Of a stretch of DNA of 64,000 bases, positions 9,108 to 16,575 are shown piece by piece (the first letter of the stretch is position 1; each line of letters begins with the position of its first letter). A program made the translations under genes and the position numbers. Under the pieces are notes generated by a model. It worked only from the letters and a program-made list of their open reading frames with translations. It searched no databases and was not told the origin of the DNA. The DNA is from Thermovenabulum gondwanense (GTDB lineage Bacteria > Bacillota > Thermosediminibacteria > Thermosediminibacterales > Thermosediminibacteraceae). Location: contig NZ_LOHZ01000027.1 in NCBI RefSeq assembly GCF_001601575.1, positions 1 through 64,000 of the forward strand, written 5' to 3'.

Positions 9108-9644
9108 TTACATTAAAAGAAGTTTTACCGCAATTACGGAAGCAATAAAGCCGGCAAGGTCGGCAATCAAGCCTGCAGGTAGGGCGTGCCTCGTATTTTT
9201 TATACCTACCGATCCGAAGTACACTGCTAAAATGTAAAGGGTTGTATCGGTAGCACCGTTCATTGTCGCTGCGATCCTTCCCAAGCAGGAATCAGGTCCG
9301 TAGGTTTTAAAAATTTCCACCATTATACCCTGGGCTCCTCCACCGGAAAGCGGCCTGATTATAGCCATTGGCAATACTTCCGCGGGAATTCCCGTAATTC
9401 TGGTTAATGGAGCAAGTAAAGAAATAAAAAAATCCATGGCACCGGAAGCTCTAAATATTCCCACACTTACCATTACTGCCATCAAATAGGGGATAATCCT
9501 TACAGACGTAAAAAAACCCATTTTTGCACCCTCTACAAAGACCTCGTATATTTTTATTTTTTTTATGTATCCGTAAGTCATAATAAAAAGTATAAAAATG
9601 GGAATTGCCCATTGAGAGAAAATATTTATTAAACGGTAAAACAA
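9108..9644 (-). CDS. spmB: Spore maturation protein B
   Basis: A 178-residue integral membrane protein with the nucleoside-recognition (Gate) fold. SpmA and SpmB act together in dehydration of the spore core. PLSGGGAQGIMVE and NGATDTTLYILAVYFGSVGIK are typical SpmB segments. The start is TTG with GGGGAGGG 6 nt upstream. It lies 26 bp after spmA on the minus strand. The pair points to an endospore-forming lineage, although spm genes also persist in some non-sporulating relatives. Confidence 0.92.
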   Translation of the reverse strand: MFYRLINIFSQWAIPIFILFIMTYGYIKKIKIYEVFVEGAKMGFFTSVRIIPYLMAVMVSVGIFRASGAMDFFISLLAPLTRITGIPAEVLPMAIIRPLSGGGAQGIMVEIFKTYGPDSCLGRIAATMNGATDTTLYILAVYFGSVGIKNTRHALPAGLIADLAGFIASVIAVKLLLM

Positions 9645-9670
9645 AACAATCCCTCCCCGGGTAAAAGTAT

Positions 9671-10249
9671 CTAATAGAACTTTTCAAGGATTTTTACAGC
9701 GATGATCCCCGCGGTGGTAGAACAAAGGGTGGCCATTAAGGTAGTACCTATGATTGCGGAAGGATTGTCAGAACCCGATGCTTTCATTAAAGCTAAGGTG
9801 GTTGTGGGGATAAGGGTAATGGAAGAAGTATTTATTACTAAGAAGGTGCACATGGCGTTGGATGCGGTGTCTTTTTTAACGTTTAAATTTTGAAGTTCTT
9901 TCATGGCTTTTAAACCCAGGGGTGTGGCAGCATTTCCGAGGCCCAGTAAATTGGCGGCAAAATTCATCGCCATTGCCCCCATAGCGGGATGGTTCGACGG
10001 GATATCGGGAAAAAGTTTTTTCATAACAGGTTTAAAAAAAGAAGCTATCTTTTCTATAAGACCTGATTCTTCTGCGATTTTCATAAGGCCCATCCAGAAA
10101 GAGATACTGCCGATTAGCCCTAAACATAGTTCAACAGTGGATTTACTGCTTTCAAATACAACCTGCGTGACCGCATCTATTTTTCCCGTGAACGCACTTA
10201 AAATAATTCCCGTAAAAATGAAAAAGAAGAATATAAAATTCATCGCCAT
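9671..10249 (-). CDS. spmA: Spore maturation protein A
   Basis: A protein of about 192 residues with several membrane helices and the same nucleoside-recognition fold as SpmB. GLIGSISFWMGLMKIAEESG, MGAMAMNFAANLLGLGNAATP and the SNAMCTFLVINTSS segment are characteristic. The ATG at 10249 is preferred over the TTG at 10255 because of a GAGGGGG site upstream; a third start at 10243 is also possible. It is the first gene of the spmA-spmB unit and is divergent from the RACo-like gene. Confidence 0.92.
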   Translation of the reverse strand: MAMNFIFFFFIFTGIILSAFTGKIDAVTQVVFESSKSTVELCLGLIGSISFWMGLMKIAEESGLIEKIASFFKPVMKKLFPDIPSNHPAMGAMAMNFAANLLGLGNAATPLGLKAMKELQNLNVKKDTASNAMCTFLVINTSSITLIPTTTLALMKASGSDNPSAIIGTTLMATLCSTTAGIIAVKILEKFY

Positions 10250-10412
10250 TGCCAATTACCCCCTCATTATATATTTATGATAAATGAAGGGCATAAATCC
10301 ATAAAAAATAAAAGGGAGAAATGGCAATGGCAATGAGAATATGATAAATTTATATTAAATTGATTTAATAAAGATTAATTTTTGTTAAAATAATATCAAT
10401 CCCTTAACATTG

Positions 10413-10421
10413 TGCTATAAT
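10413..10421 (+). promoter_or_regulatory. Extended -10 promoter for the RACo-led cluster
   Basis: TGCTATAAT is a perfect extended -10 (TGn plus TATAAT). No good -35 is visible 17-18 bp upstream, as is usual for this promoter type. It lies 38 bp before the start codon of the RACo-like gene in the 210-bp divergent gap with spmA. I see nothing else in that gap apart from A+T-rich DNA. Confidence 0.6.
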
Positions 10422-10459
10422 TAAAAATGAGAAATATGTCACAAGATGGGTGATAAAAA

Positions 10460-12403
10460 ATGGAAAAATGTACCGTAGTATTTAATCCGGTAAAAAAAAG
10501 CATTATTGTAAAAAAAGGTGCGAACCTGCTGGAAGTAGCGAGAAAGGCAGGGATATTTATCGATGCACCCTGCGGAGGGAAGGGGAACTGCGGGAAATGC
10601 AGGGTAAAGGTAGTAAGCGGTGAGCATCAGATGGAATTTACTCCCCTGCTGAAAGAGGAAGAGCTAAAAAATGGAATCAGGCTGGCATGTCTAACTTTTA
10701 TCGAGGGCGATATGGTGGTGGAGATACCGCATGTGGATGCTGTAGAAGGTATTTTTGTGGAAGATATAAAACCGGGAGATGAAAAGAGCGAAAGGATTGA
10801 GAAGGCATGTAAAATGCTAACGGAACAGGGTTTTAAAAAAGATAGCGGAGCTTTTTCTGCATATTTAAAATTACCGTCCCCTACCTTGGATGATAATGTG
10901 GCGGATTTAGAAAGGTTAAAAAGAGAACTCAGGAAAAAGTATGGAATTAATAACCCGGTATGTTCTTTAAATGTAATGAAAACAATTCCGGCAAAATTGA
11001 GAGAAGGAGATTTCCGGGTAAGAGGACTGATTTTGAAAGATAAATATTCATGCGAGGTAGTGGGATTGGACGGTTTTTATACCGATGGTATTTACGGTAT
11101 TTGTGCGGATATCGGTACCACTACGGTAGCGGTAAACCTGGTGGATTTAACAACGGGCGAAATAATAGCATTTGCCTCCAGTGCAAACCTCCAGATCCAG
11201 TATGGAGGGGATGTGATAAGCAGGATAATATACTCGGGAGAGGAAGAAGGGCTGGATAGGCTCAAAAAATCGATAGTAGATGGAACTATCAACCCATTGA
11301 TTAATAAACTCATCCTGAAAAACAACGTAAAAAGGGAAAATATAATTTTATGCGTATTTGCCGGGAATACGACCATGAGCCACCTCTTTCTGGGGATTGA
11401 CCCTGCCAATATTAGACTTGAGCCTTATATTCCCGTGTTTAAAGAGTGTCCCGAACTGAAGGCTAAGGATGTGGGTATAAACGTTAATCCCGAAGCAAAG
11501 GTGATACTCCTACCCAATGTAGCGAGCTATGTGGGAGGGGATATTGTTTCGGGAATTCTGGCTTCGGGTATATGGGCTCAGGATGAAAATATACTATTTT
11601 TGGATCTGGGGACAAACGGAGAAATAGTACTGGGGAACAGGGATTATTTGCTTTCCTGTGCTTGCTCAGCAGGGCCCGCTTTTGAAGGAGGGGAGATCAG
11701 CTGCGGGATGAGGGCTGCACCCGGGGCAATAGAAAGCATAAAAATTGACAGAGAAACATTTGAGCCTTCCATAAATGTCCTGGGGGATATAAAACCTAAG
11801 GGTATTTGCGGATCGGGGCTGATTGACCTTATTGCAGAAATGTTTCTTTCGGGTATAATTGATTCTAAAGGGAAGATTTCCCGGGAGGTTTCATCGGATA
11901 GAATCAGGTACGACGAGGACCTGGATGTAATGGAATACGTCTTAGTCCGGGACAAGGACAGTTATGACGGAAGGGATATTACGATAAATGAAATTGATAT
12001 CGATAATCTTTTAAGGGCAAAAGCCGCAGTCTATTCGGGTTTAAGCGTGCTTTTAAACAGTGCGGGGTTGACATTACGGGATGTGGACAAAATAATTATA
12101 GCGGGAGGAGTAGGTAGTAACCTGCACATAAGAAATGCAATAAACATAGGCCTTTTACCCGATGTGGATGAAAGTAAATATTATTATATGGGAAATTCCT
12201 CTTTGATCGGCGCTTACCTTTGCCTTTTATTTCAGGAGGCCAGGGATAAAGCAAAGGAAATATCCGATTCAATGACCTACATCGAATTAAGCACCTTTCC
12301 CTTCTACATGGAAGAGTTCATAAAGGCGTGTTTTATACCCCACACCGATTTAAACTTGTTTCCCGGTGTGGTGGGTCTATTGGAAAAAAACAAAAGGAGA
12401 TGA
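10460..12403 (+). CDS. RACo-like ASKHA-domain iron-sulfur protein (reductive activator of corrinoid proteins)
   Basis: A 647-residue protein with an N-terminal plant-type 2Fe-2S ferredoxin domain (Cys38, Cys44, Cys47, Cys77), a linker, and a C-terminal actin-like ATPase region with ADIGTTTVAV near residue 215 and later LDLGTNGE and GGVGSN motifs. RACo proteins spend ATP to drive one-electron reduction of inactive Co(II) corrinoid back to Co(I). In acetogens the partner is AcsCD, whose genes are about 6 kb upstream here. Homologues also serve methanol- and methylamine-type corrinoid proteins, but no such genes are visible in the window. A GGGTGA site precedes the ATG. acsV would be the symbol if the partner is confirmed. 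Confidence 0.88.
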   Translation: MEKCTVVFNPVKKSIIVKKGANLLEVARKAGIFIDAPCGGKGNCGKCRVKVVSGEHQMEFTPLLKEEELKNGIRLACLTFIEGDMVVEIPHVDAVEGIFVEDIKPGDEKSERIEKACKMLTEQGFKKDSGAFSAYLKLPSPTLDDNVADLERLKRELRKKYGINNPVCSLNVMKTIPAKLREGDFRVRGLILKDKYSCEVVGLDGFYTDGIYGICADIGTTTVAVNLVDLTTGEIIAFASSANLQIQYGGDVISRIIYSGEEEGLDRLKKSIVDGTINPLINKLILKNNVKRENIILCVFAGNTTMSHLFLGIDPANIRLEPYIPVFKECPELKAKDVGINVNPEAKVILLPNVASYVGGDIVSGILASGIWAQDENILFLDLGTNGEIVLGNRDYLLSCACSAGPAFEGGEISCGMRAAPGAIESIKIDRETFEPSINVLGDIKPKGICGSGLIDLIAEMFLSGIIDSKGKISREVSSDRIRYDEDLDVMEYVLVRDKDSYDGRDITINEIDIDNLLRAKAAVYSGLSVLLNSAGLTLRDVDKIIIAGGVGSNLHIRNAINIGLLPDVDESKYYYMGNSSLIGAYLCLLFQEARDKAKEISDSMTYIELSTFPFYMEEFIKACFIPHTDLNLFPGVVGLLEKNKRR

Positions 12404-12408
12404 GAGTT

Positions 12409-12651
12409 ATGCACATGCACGAAGGGCATACCGGTAACGGCGAAAATCAAGCATCGGGAGATATACAAACATTAAAGGTTTTGCTCGCTCACTGGATAGA
12501 ACACAATAAATCCCATGAAGAAAATTTTAGAAAGTGGGCGGAGAAAGCAAAAAACCTTGGCAAAGACGAGTGCGGAGAGTATATAAATAAAGCGGCAGAT
12601 TTGTTATTAAAAGCCGGTGAAGCGCTTTTTGAAGCAAAAAAATATATCTAA
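12409..12651 (+). CDS. Small histidine-rich protein (MHMHEGH N-terminus)
   Basis: An 80-residue protein opening with MHMHEGH followed by a helical region rich in Lys, Glu, Ala and His (HWIEHNKSHEENFRKWAEKA). The ATG at 12409 is chosen because AAGGAG at 12394-12399 precedes it; a longer frame from 12328 would overlap the end of the RACo-like gene. It starts 5 bp after that gene and ends 14 bp before the CooT-like gene. The clustered His residues could bind Ni, Zn or Co. I know no experimentally defined function for it; a metal-handling role is inferred from the residues and neighbours. Confidence 0.75.
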   Translation: MHMHEGHTGNGENQASGDIQTLKVLLAHWIEHNKSHEENFRKWAEKAKNLGKDECGEYINKAADLLLKAGEALFEAKKYI

Positions 12652-12665
12652 GAGGGGTGAAAAAA

Positions 12666-12857
12666 ATGTGCGAATCCAGGGTGGTTCTTATAGAAGACGG
12701 CAAGGAAAAAGAGATAATGGAAAATGTGATTTACATTGAACCCCAGGAAGGAAAGGTATTTATGTACGACCTTCTGGGTCAGCAAAAACTTGTGGATGCG
12801 GTTATTAAAGAAATAAAGCTGCTTGATCATAAAATTATTCTTGAAAAGAGGAAGTAG
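12666..12857 (+). CDS. cooT: CooT-family small nickel-binding protein
   Basis: A 63-residue beta-strand-rich protein. It begins Met-Cys (MCESRVVL), the hallmark of CooT proteins, whose dimer binds nickel through Cys2, and continues with the usual EDGKEKEIMENVIYIE segment. In Rhodospirillum CooT supports maturation of nickel CO dehydrogenase. The ATG at 12666 has AGGGGTG upstream and yields the correct Cys2; a GTG at 12657 would put the Cys at position 5. It lies between the His-rich protein and DUF3842, 2 bp from the latter. Confidence 0.85.
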   Translation: MCESRVVLIEDGKEKEIMENVIYIEPQEGKVFMYDLLGQQKLVDAVIKEIKLLDHKIILEKRK

Positions 12858-12859
12858 GC

Positions 12860-13273
12860 ATGATTATAGCGGTGGTGGATGGAATGGGGGGAGGAATTGG
12901 GAGCCAGATTATTTCCCTTTTGAGGCAGGACCTTCCCCCGGATGTAAAAATATACGCTTTGGGAACCAATTCGGCAGCAACGACAAGCATGATGAAGGAA
13001 AAGGCTAACAGGGGCGCAACGGGAGAAAACGCCATAGTTACTACGGTAAAGAAAGTGGATGTAATTGTTGGCTCGCTGGGAATTGTAATACCCAATGCCA
13101 TGATGGGAGAAATTACGGAAAAAATAGCTTCTGCCATTGTTGAAAGCAGGGCTAAAAAGATATTGATACCACTTGTAGACTGTGAAGATATTGTGCTTCT
13201 TGGGATAGAAAAAAGACCCCTTTTTCTTTCAATAAAGGAAGCAATAGAGAAGATAAAGGTGGAGTTTGTGTGA
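12860..13273 (+). CDS. DUF3842 family protein
   Basis: A 137-residue protein starting with a beta-strand and glycine loop (AVVDGMGGGIG) that resembles a nucleotide-binding fold. Further on it has ALGTNSAATTSMMKEKA and IVGSLGIVIPNAMMGE. These match the DUF3842 family, which occurs in anaerobes, often beside CooT-like genes. No catalytic function is established. It follows cooT by 2 bp and overlaps the next gene by 4 bp, so the three small genes are strongly coupled to the RACo-like gene. Confidence 0.8.
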   Translation: MIIAVVDGMGGGIGSQIISLLRQDLPPDVKIYALGTNSAATTSMMKEKANRGATGENAIVTTVKKVDVIVGSLGIVIPNAMMGEITEKIASAIVESRAKKILIPLVDCEDIVLLGIEKRPLFLSIKEAIEKIKVEFV

Positions 13274-13767
13274 GTATGTATAGAAAGTATTTTCAGGTTA
13301 TCATTGATTTACTTGTAAAAGAGGTTAAAAATTTTTATAAAGATAGATTAATAACCTTAGTTATTTTTGGCTCTGTCGGCAGGGATTCTTTTAGGCCGGA
13401 TTCGGATATTGACTTTTTGATTATTGCGGATGACTTGCCCCGGGGTAGGATGGCACGCATTAACGAGTTTTTAAAAGTAGAAAAAAAGATTGAGCCATTA
13501 ATTAACAGCCTTAAAAAGCAGGGTATCAATACATATCTATCTCCGGTTATAAAACAAAAGGACGAAGTTTTAATGGGTAGCCCTCTTTTTCTGGATATGG
13601 TAGATGATGCGAAAATCTTATACGATAAGGACAATTTTTTCAGGGATTATCTTCTTAATTTCAAAGAAAAGCTTAACGAACTGGGGGCTCAAAAAATATA
13701 TAAAGGTGGAGCCTGGTATTGGGTACTGAGTAAGGACTACAGAGAAGGTGAGGTGATTGAAATTTGA
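13270..13767 (+). CDS. MNT-type nucleotidyltransferase domain protein
   Basis: A 165-residue minimal nucleotidyltransferase. The catalytic signature is intact: FGSVGRDSFRPDSDIDFLI contains the GS loop and the Asp-x-Asp metal pair. It overlaps DUF3842 by 4 bp at a GTG start; an ATG at 13276 is an alternative. The next gene encodes a HEPN protein and overlaps by 4 bp, which is the classic MNT/HEPN pairing. Such pairs can be toxin-antitoxin systems in which the transferase modifies the HEPN partner. Their position inside a metabolic gene cluster is unusual. Confidence 0.85.
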   Translation: MSMYRKYFQVIIDLLVKEVKNFYKDRLITLVIFGSVGRDSFRPDSDIDFLIIADDLPRGRMARINEFLKVEKKIEPLINSLKKQGINTYLSPVIKQKDEVLMGSPLFLDMVDDAKILYDKDNFFRDYLLNFKEKLNELGAQKIYKGGAWYWVLSKDYREGEVIEI

Positions 13768-14171
13768 CAAATGAAACTCTGGCCAGAAGTTATCTTTTAA
13801 AAGCTCAGAAGCGTTTGAAGATCTTAAATGTACTGCTTGAAGAGGAAGCTTATTCTGATGTTATAAGGGAAGCTCAGGAAATTGTGGAATTAGCTGTGAA
13901 AGGGATGCTCAGGCAGATAGGAATAGATCCCCCAAAACAGCATGAGGTAAGTTCGCTTTTGATAGAATATAAGGAAAGATTGCCCCGGGATGTAATATCG
14001 GATTTAAATGAAGTTGTGCGTATTTCTAAATGGTTGAGGAAGGAGCGAGAATTTTCTTTTTACGGAGATATTGATTTTATACCTACAGAAGAGTATACCT
14101 TAAACGATGCTGAAAAGGCAATAAAGGATGCGGTGTTTGTAGTTTCGGTAGCACAAAAGGTAATAAAATAA
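13764..14171 (+). CDS. HEPN domain protein (partner of the MNT protein)
   Basis: A 135-residue all-helical protein of the HEPN family. AREAQEIVELAVKGML-like helix content (REAQEIVELAVKGML in this protein) followed by GIDPPKQHEVSSLL is typical of the PF05168-type HEPN fold. The R-x4-6-H ribonuclease motif of HepT toxins is not obvious, so it may not be an active RNase. The TTG start overlaps the stop of the MNT gene (TTGA). The pair probably acts as one unit; whether it is a toxin-antitoxin system or a substrate-binding module cannot be told from the sequence. Confidence 0.8.
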   Translation: MTNETLARSYLLKAQKRLKILNVLLEEEAYSDVIREAQEIVELAVKGMLRQIGIDPPKQHEVSSLLIEYKERLPRDVISDLNEVVRISKWLRKEREFSFYGDIDFIPTEEYTLNDAEKAIKDAVFVVSVAQKVIK

Positions 14172-14189
14172 TCCGGGGAGGTAATAACC

Positions 14190-15308
14190 TTGAAATCAAA
14201 GGTGTATTTTTTTGATTTAAGGGCAAAGAAGAGAAACGAAAGCCTGTCGGCAAAGGTGGGCAGGATATTTGATTCCGCGGGATTTGCCGGTATAATCTCG
14301 GAAAACGATATGGTGGCATTAAAGCTTCACTTTGGGGAGAAAGGAAATAACGCCTTCATAAATCCAATTTTTGTAAGGCAGGTAGTGGACAGGGTAAAAA
14401 AGTGCGGCGGGAAGCCTTTTTTAACCGATACCAATACCCTTTATAAAGGCTCCAGGAGCAATGCAATTGACCATGTGGTTACGGCAATTGAAAATGGTTT
14501 TGCCTATGCGGTTGTTAATGCACCGGTTATTATTGCTGACGGATTGGTCAGCAAGGACTCGGTTGAGGTAGAGATTAACAAGAAGCACTTTGACAAAGTA
14601 AAAATAGCTTCGGCAATTTACTATTCCAATGCGATGATTGTCCTTTCTCATTTTAAAGGTCATGAAATGGCCGGCTTTGGTGGCGCTATAAAGAATCTCG
14701 CTATGGGTTGTGCTCCCGCATCGGGGAAACAGCGCCAGCACTCCACTTTAAAACCCAAGGTTTCCGAAAACTGCAGAGCATGTCTTGCCTGCATTAAGAA
14801 TTGTCCCCGGGATGCAATTACCCTTGTGGATGGTAAAGCCTACATAGATGCGGAAAAGTGCATAGGCTGCGGAGAATGCATCTCCATGTGTGTATTCAAC
14901 GTGATTAAGCCCGTATGGAAGACTGACATAAATGAGTTTATGGAGCGAATGGTGGAATACGCCTACGGGGCTTACATAAATAAAAAAGAAAAAACGGCCT
15001 TTATAAACTTCGTGATGAATGTAACTCCCCTATGCGATTGCACGCCCTGGAGCGATGCTCCGATTATTCACGATATAGGCATATTAGCTTCCTTCGATCC
15101 AGTTGCCTTAGACAAAGCGTGTTTTGACCTTGTCAATTCCCAGAAAGGCAATCCGCATTCCGCCTTAGGGGATAAGAAAAGCGGTTTTGAAGCCGGAGAG
15201 GACAAATTCAGTGCAATTCATCCTGGGACAAGAGGAGAATACCAGTTAGAATACGCTGAAAAACTGGGGATGGGAACCAGGGATTATGAATTAGTAAGAC
15301 TAATGTAA
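14190..15308 (+). CDS. DUF362 protein with two 4Fe-4S motifs
   Basis: A 372-residue cytosolic protein with the DUF362 fold and a bacterial ferredoxin insert near residues 193-232. CRACLACIKNCP and CIGCGECISMC supply two complete C-x2-C-x2-C-x3-C sets. DUF362 motifs KLHFGE, FLTDTN and SHFKGHEMAGFGGAIKNL are present. DUF362 proteins are frequent in anaerobes and their reaction is not established; the ferredoxin part implies electron transfer. The TTG start at 14190 follows GGGGAGGT. It is 18 bp after the HEPN gene and 13 bp before DUF401, so it could give electrons to a cluster enzyme such as RACo. Confidence 0.85.
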   Translation: MKSKVYFFDLRAKKRNESLSAKVGRIFDSAGFAGIISENDMVALKLHFGEKGNNAFINPIFVRQVVDRVKKCGGKPFLTDTNTLYKGSRSNAIDHVVTAIENGFAYAVVNAPVIIADGLVSKDSVEVEINKKHFDKVKIASAIYYSNAMIVLSHFKGHEMAGFGGAIKNLAMGCAPASGKQRQHSTLKPKVSENCRACLACIKNCPRDAITLVDGKAYIDAEKCIGCGECISMCVFNVIKPVWKTDINEFMERMVEYAYGAYINKKEKTAFINFVMNVTPLCDCTPWSDAPIIHDIGILASFDPVALDKACFDLVNSQKGNPHSALGDKKSGFEAGEDKFSAIHPGTRGEYQLEYAEKLGMGTRDYELVRLM

Positions 15309-15321
15309 AAAGGAGATTTTT

Positions 15322-16545
15322 ATGTTGTTATTAACGGTTATAATTTTTGCTGTTTTTTGTAATGTCTACCTTTTCAGGAAAAATGTAAATATCGGTGCGA
15401 TAATGCTGTTAAATTCGTTGCTGGTGGCCCTGTATAACAGAATGCCTTTTAGTTTAATGATTTCTACAGCTTTTAAAGCGGCGTTATCGGAAAAAACCTT
15501 GGAGCTAATATTCATTCTGATAGCTATTATGATAATTGAAAATATAATGAGGACCAGCGGCATGATAGTAAAGATGGCCCAGAGCTTGAGGGTTTTTATA
15601 AAAAACGGGCTTTTTTCAGCGATTATGCTTTCTGCAGCCCTTGGACTTCTGCCTTCTCCGGGTGGCGCAAGGTTTTCCTGCCCCATAGTGGAGGAGGTTA
15701 CGGGGGATGGGTTATCAAACCTGAATAAAGCCTATATAAATTACTGGTTCCGGCACGTGTGGCTTGACGGTTTTATCCTTTATCCCGGAGTAATTTTGGC
15801 TGCAAAATTGCTTAATGTACCAGTTGGCAGGCTATTTTTTCACCTGTTGATTTTTATATTCGTGTATGCTGTATCCGGAATACTAATCCTTGGAGAAAAG
15901 GGAGAAGAAAAAAATAAAAGTATAAGAGTAGAAAACAATGGTCGTAAAAAAACGGCTTTAAAAGACATTGCCTTTAGCCTTTCGCCGGTAATTTTGATGA
16001 TAGGGCTTTATCTTTTGCTGGTAAATCGGTTTGAATACGCTTTGGATATATCGGCCGTAGCAACCATAATTTATTTGATTTTTTTGAACCGATTGAATTT
16101 TAAAGAATTTAAAAGGGTTATAAAGGAATCTTTGAACTTAAATTACGTAGTGTTGATAATAGGAGTCATGGTCTTTAAAGATTTTTTAACGGTTTCCGGC
16201 GCGGTGGAGTCATTTTCCCGGACGGTGATTTATTATAAAATCCCGAAGGAATTGCTGTTTATACTTATACCGCTGATTTCCAATTTCTTTTTCGGGGTAA
16301 CGGTAAGTTTCGTATCCTTAGCTTTTCCGATTTTGATACCCTTAGGGCTTAATCAGAATCTATGGCATGCGGCCTGCGCTTTTGCCGCCGGTTTTATTGG
16401 CGGGATGATAACGCCCGTGCACCTTTGCAGCGTGATGTCAGCGGAGTATTTTAATGTAAGTATCGAGAGGCTTTTGAAAAAGGTGATGGTTTCCTCTTTT
16501 GCGGTGATAATAACAATAATTATAGTATTAATTTTATCACAATAA
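15322..16545 (+). CDS. DUF401 integral membrane protein
   Basis: A 407-residue protein with about ten hydrophobic helices. The conserved segment LLPSPGGARFSCPIVEE and a C-terminal GFIGGMITPVHLCSVMSAEYF match the DUF401 (TIGR00529-like) family, which resembles ion transporter-fold anion carriers. Substrate is not known. It follows DUF362 by 13 bp and is the last gene before a terminator. The position suggests it imports or exports something needed by this cluster, but that is inference. Confidence 0.8.
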   Translation: MLLLTVIIFAVFCNVYLFRKNVNIGAIMLLNSLLVALYNRMPFSLMISTAFKAALSEKTLELIFILIAIMIIENIMRTSGMIVKMAQSLRVFIKNGLFSAIMLSAALGLLPSPGGARFSCPIVEEVTGDGLSNLNKAYINYWFRHVWLDGFILYPGVILAAKLLNVPVGRLFFHLLIFIFVYAVSGILILGEKGEEKNKSIRVENNGRKKTALKDIAFSLSPVILMIGLYLLLVNRFEYALDISAVATIIYLIFLNRLNFKEFKRVIKESLNLNYVVLIIGVMVFKDFLTVSGAVESFSRTVIYYKIPKELLFILIPLISNFFFGVTVSFVSLAFPILIPLGLNQNLWHAACAFAAGFIGGMITPVHLCSVMSAEYFNVSIERLLKKVMVSSFAVIITIIIVLILSQ

Positions 16546-16575
16546 AAAAGCAGCCTTTGAAGGCTGCCTTTTTTA
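16544..16575. terminator. Bidirectional terminator between DUF401 and the phosphodiester glycosidase gene
   Basis: GCAGCCT (16550-16556) pairs with AGGCTGC (16561-16567). Runs of A before and T after serve both converging genes. Confidence 0.85.

Noticed and set aside
12835-13137. An open frame opposite DUF3842
   Set aside because: Antisense shadow without a start site; the plus-strand genes are tightly coupled and well supported.
13764-14171. HEPN protein as a proven ribonuclease toxin
   Set aside because: No convincing R-x4-6-H motif was visible; only the fold-level similarity is kept.
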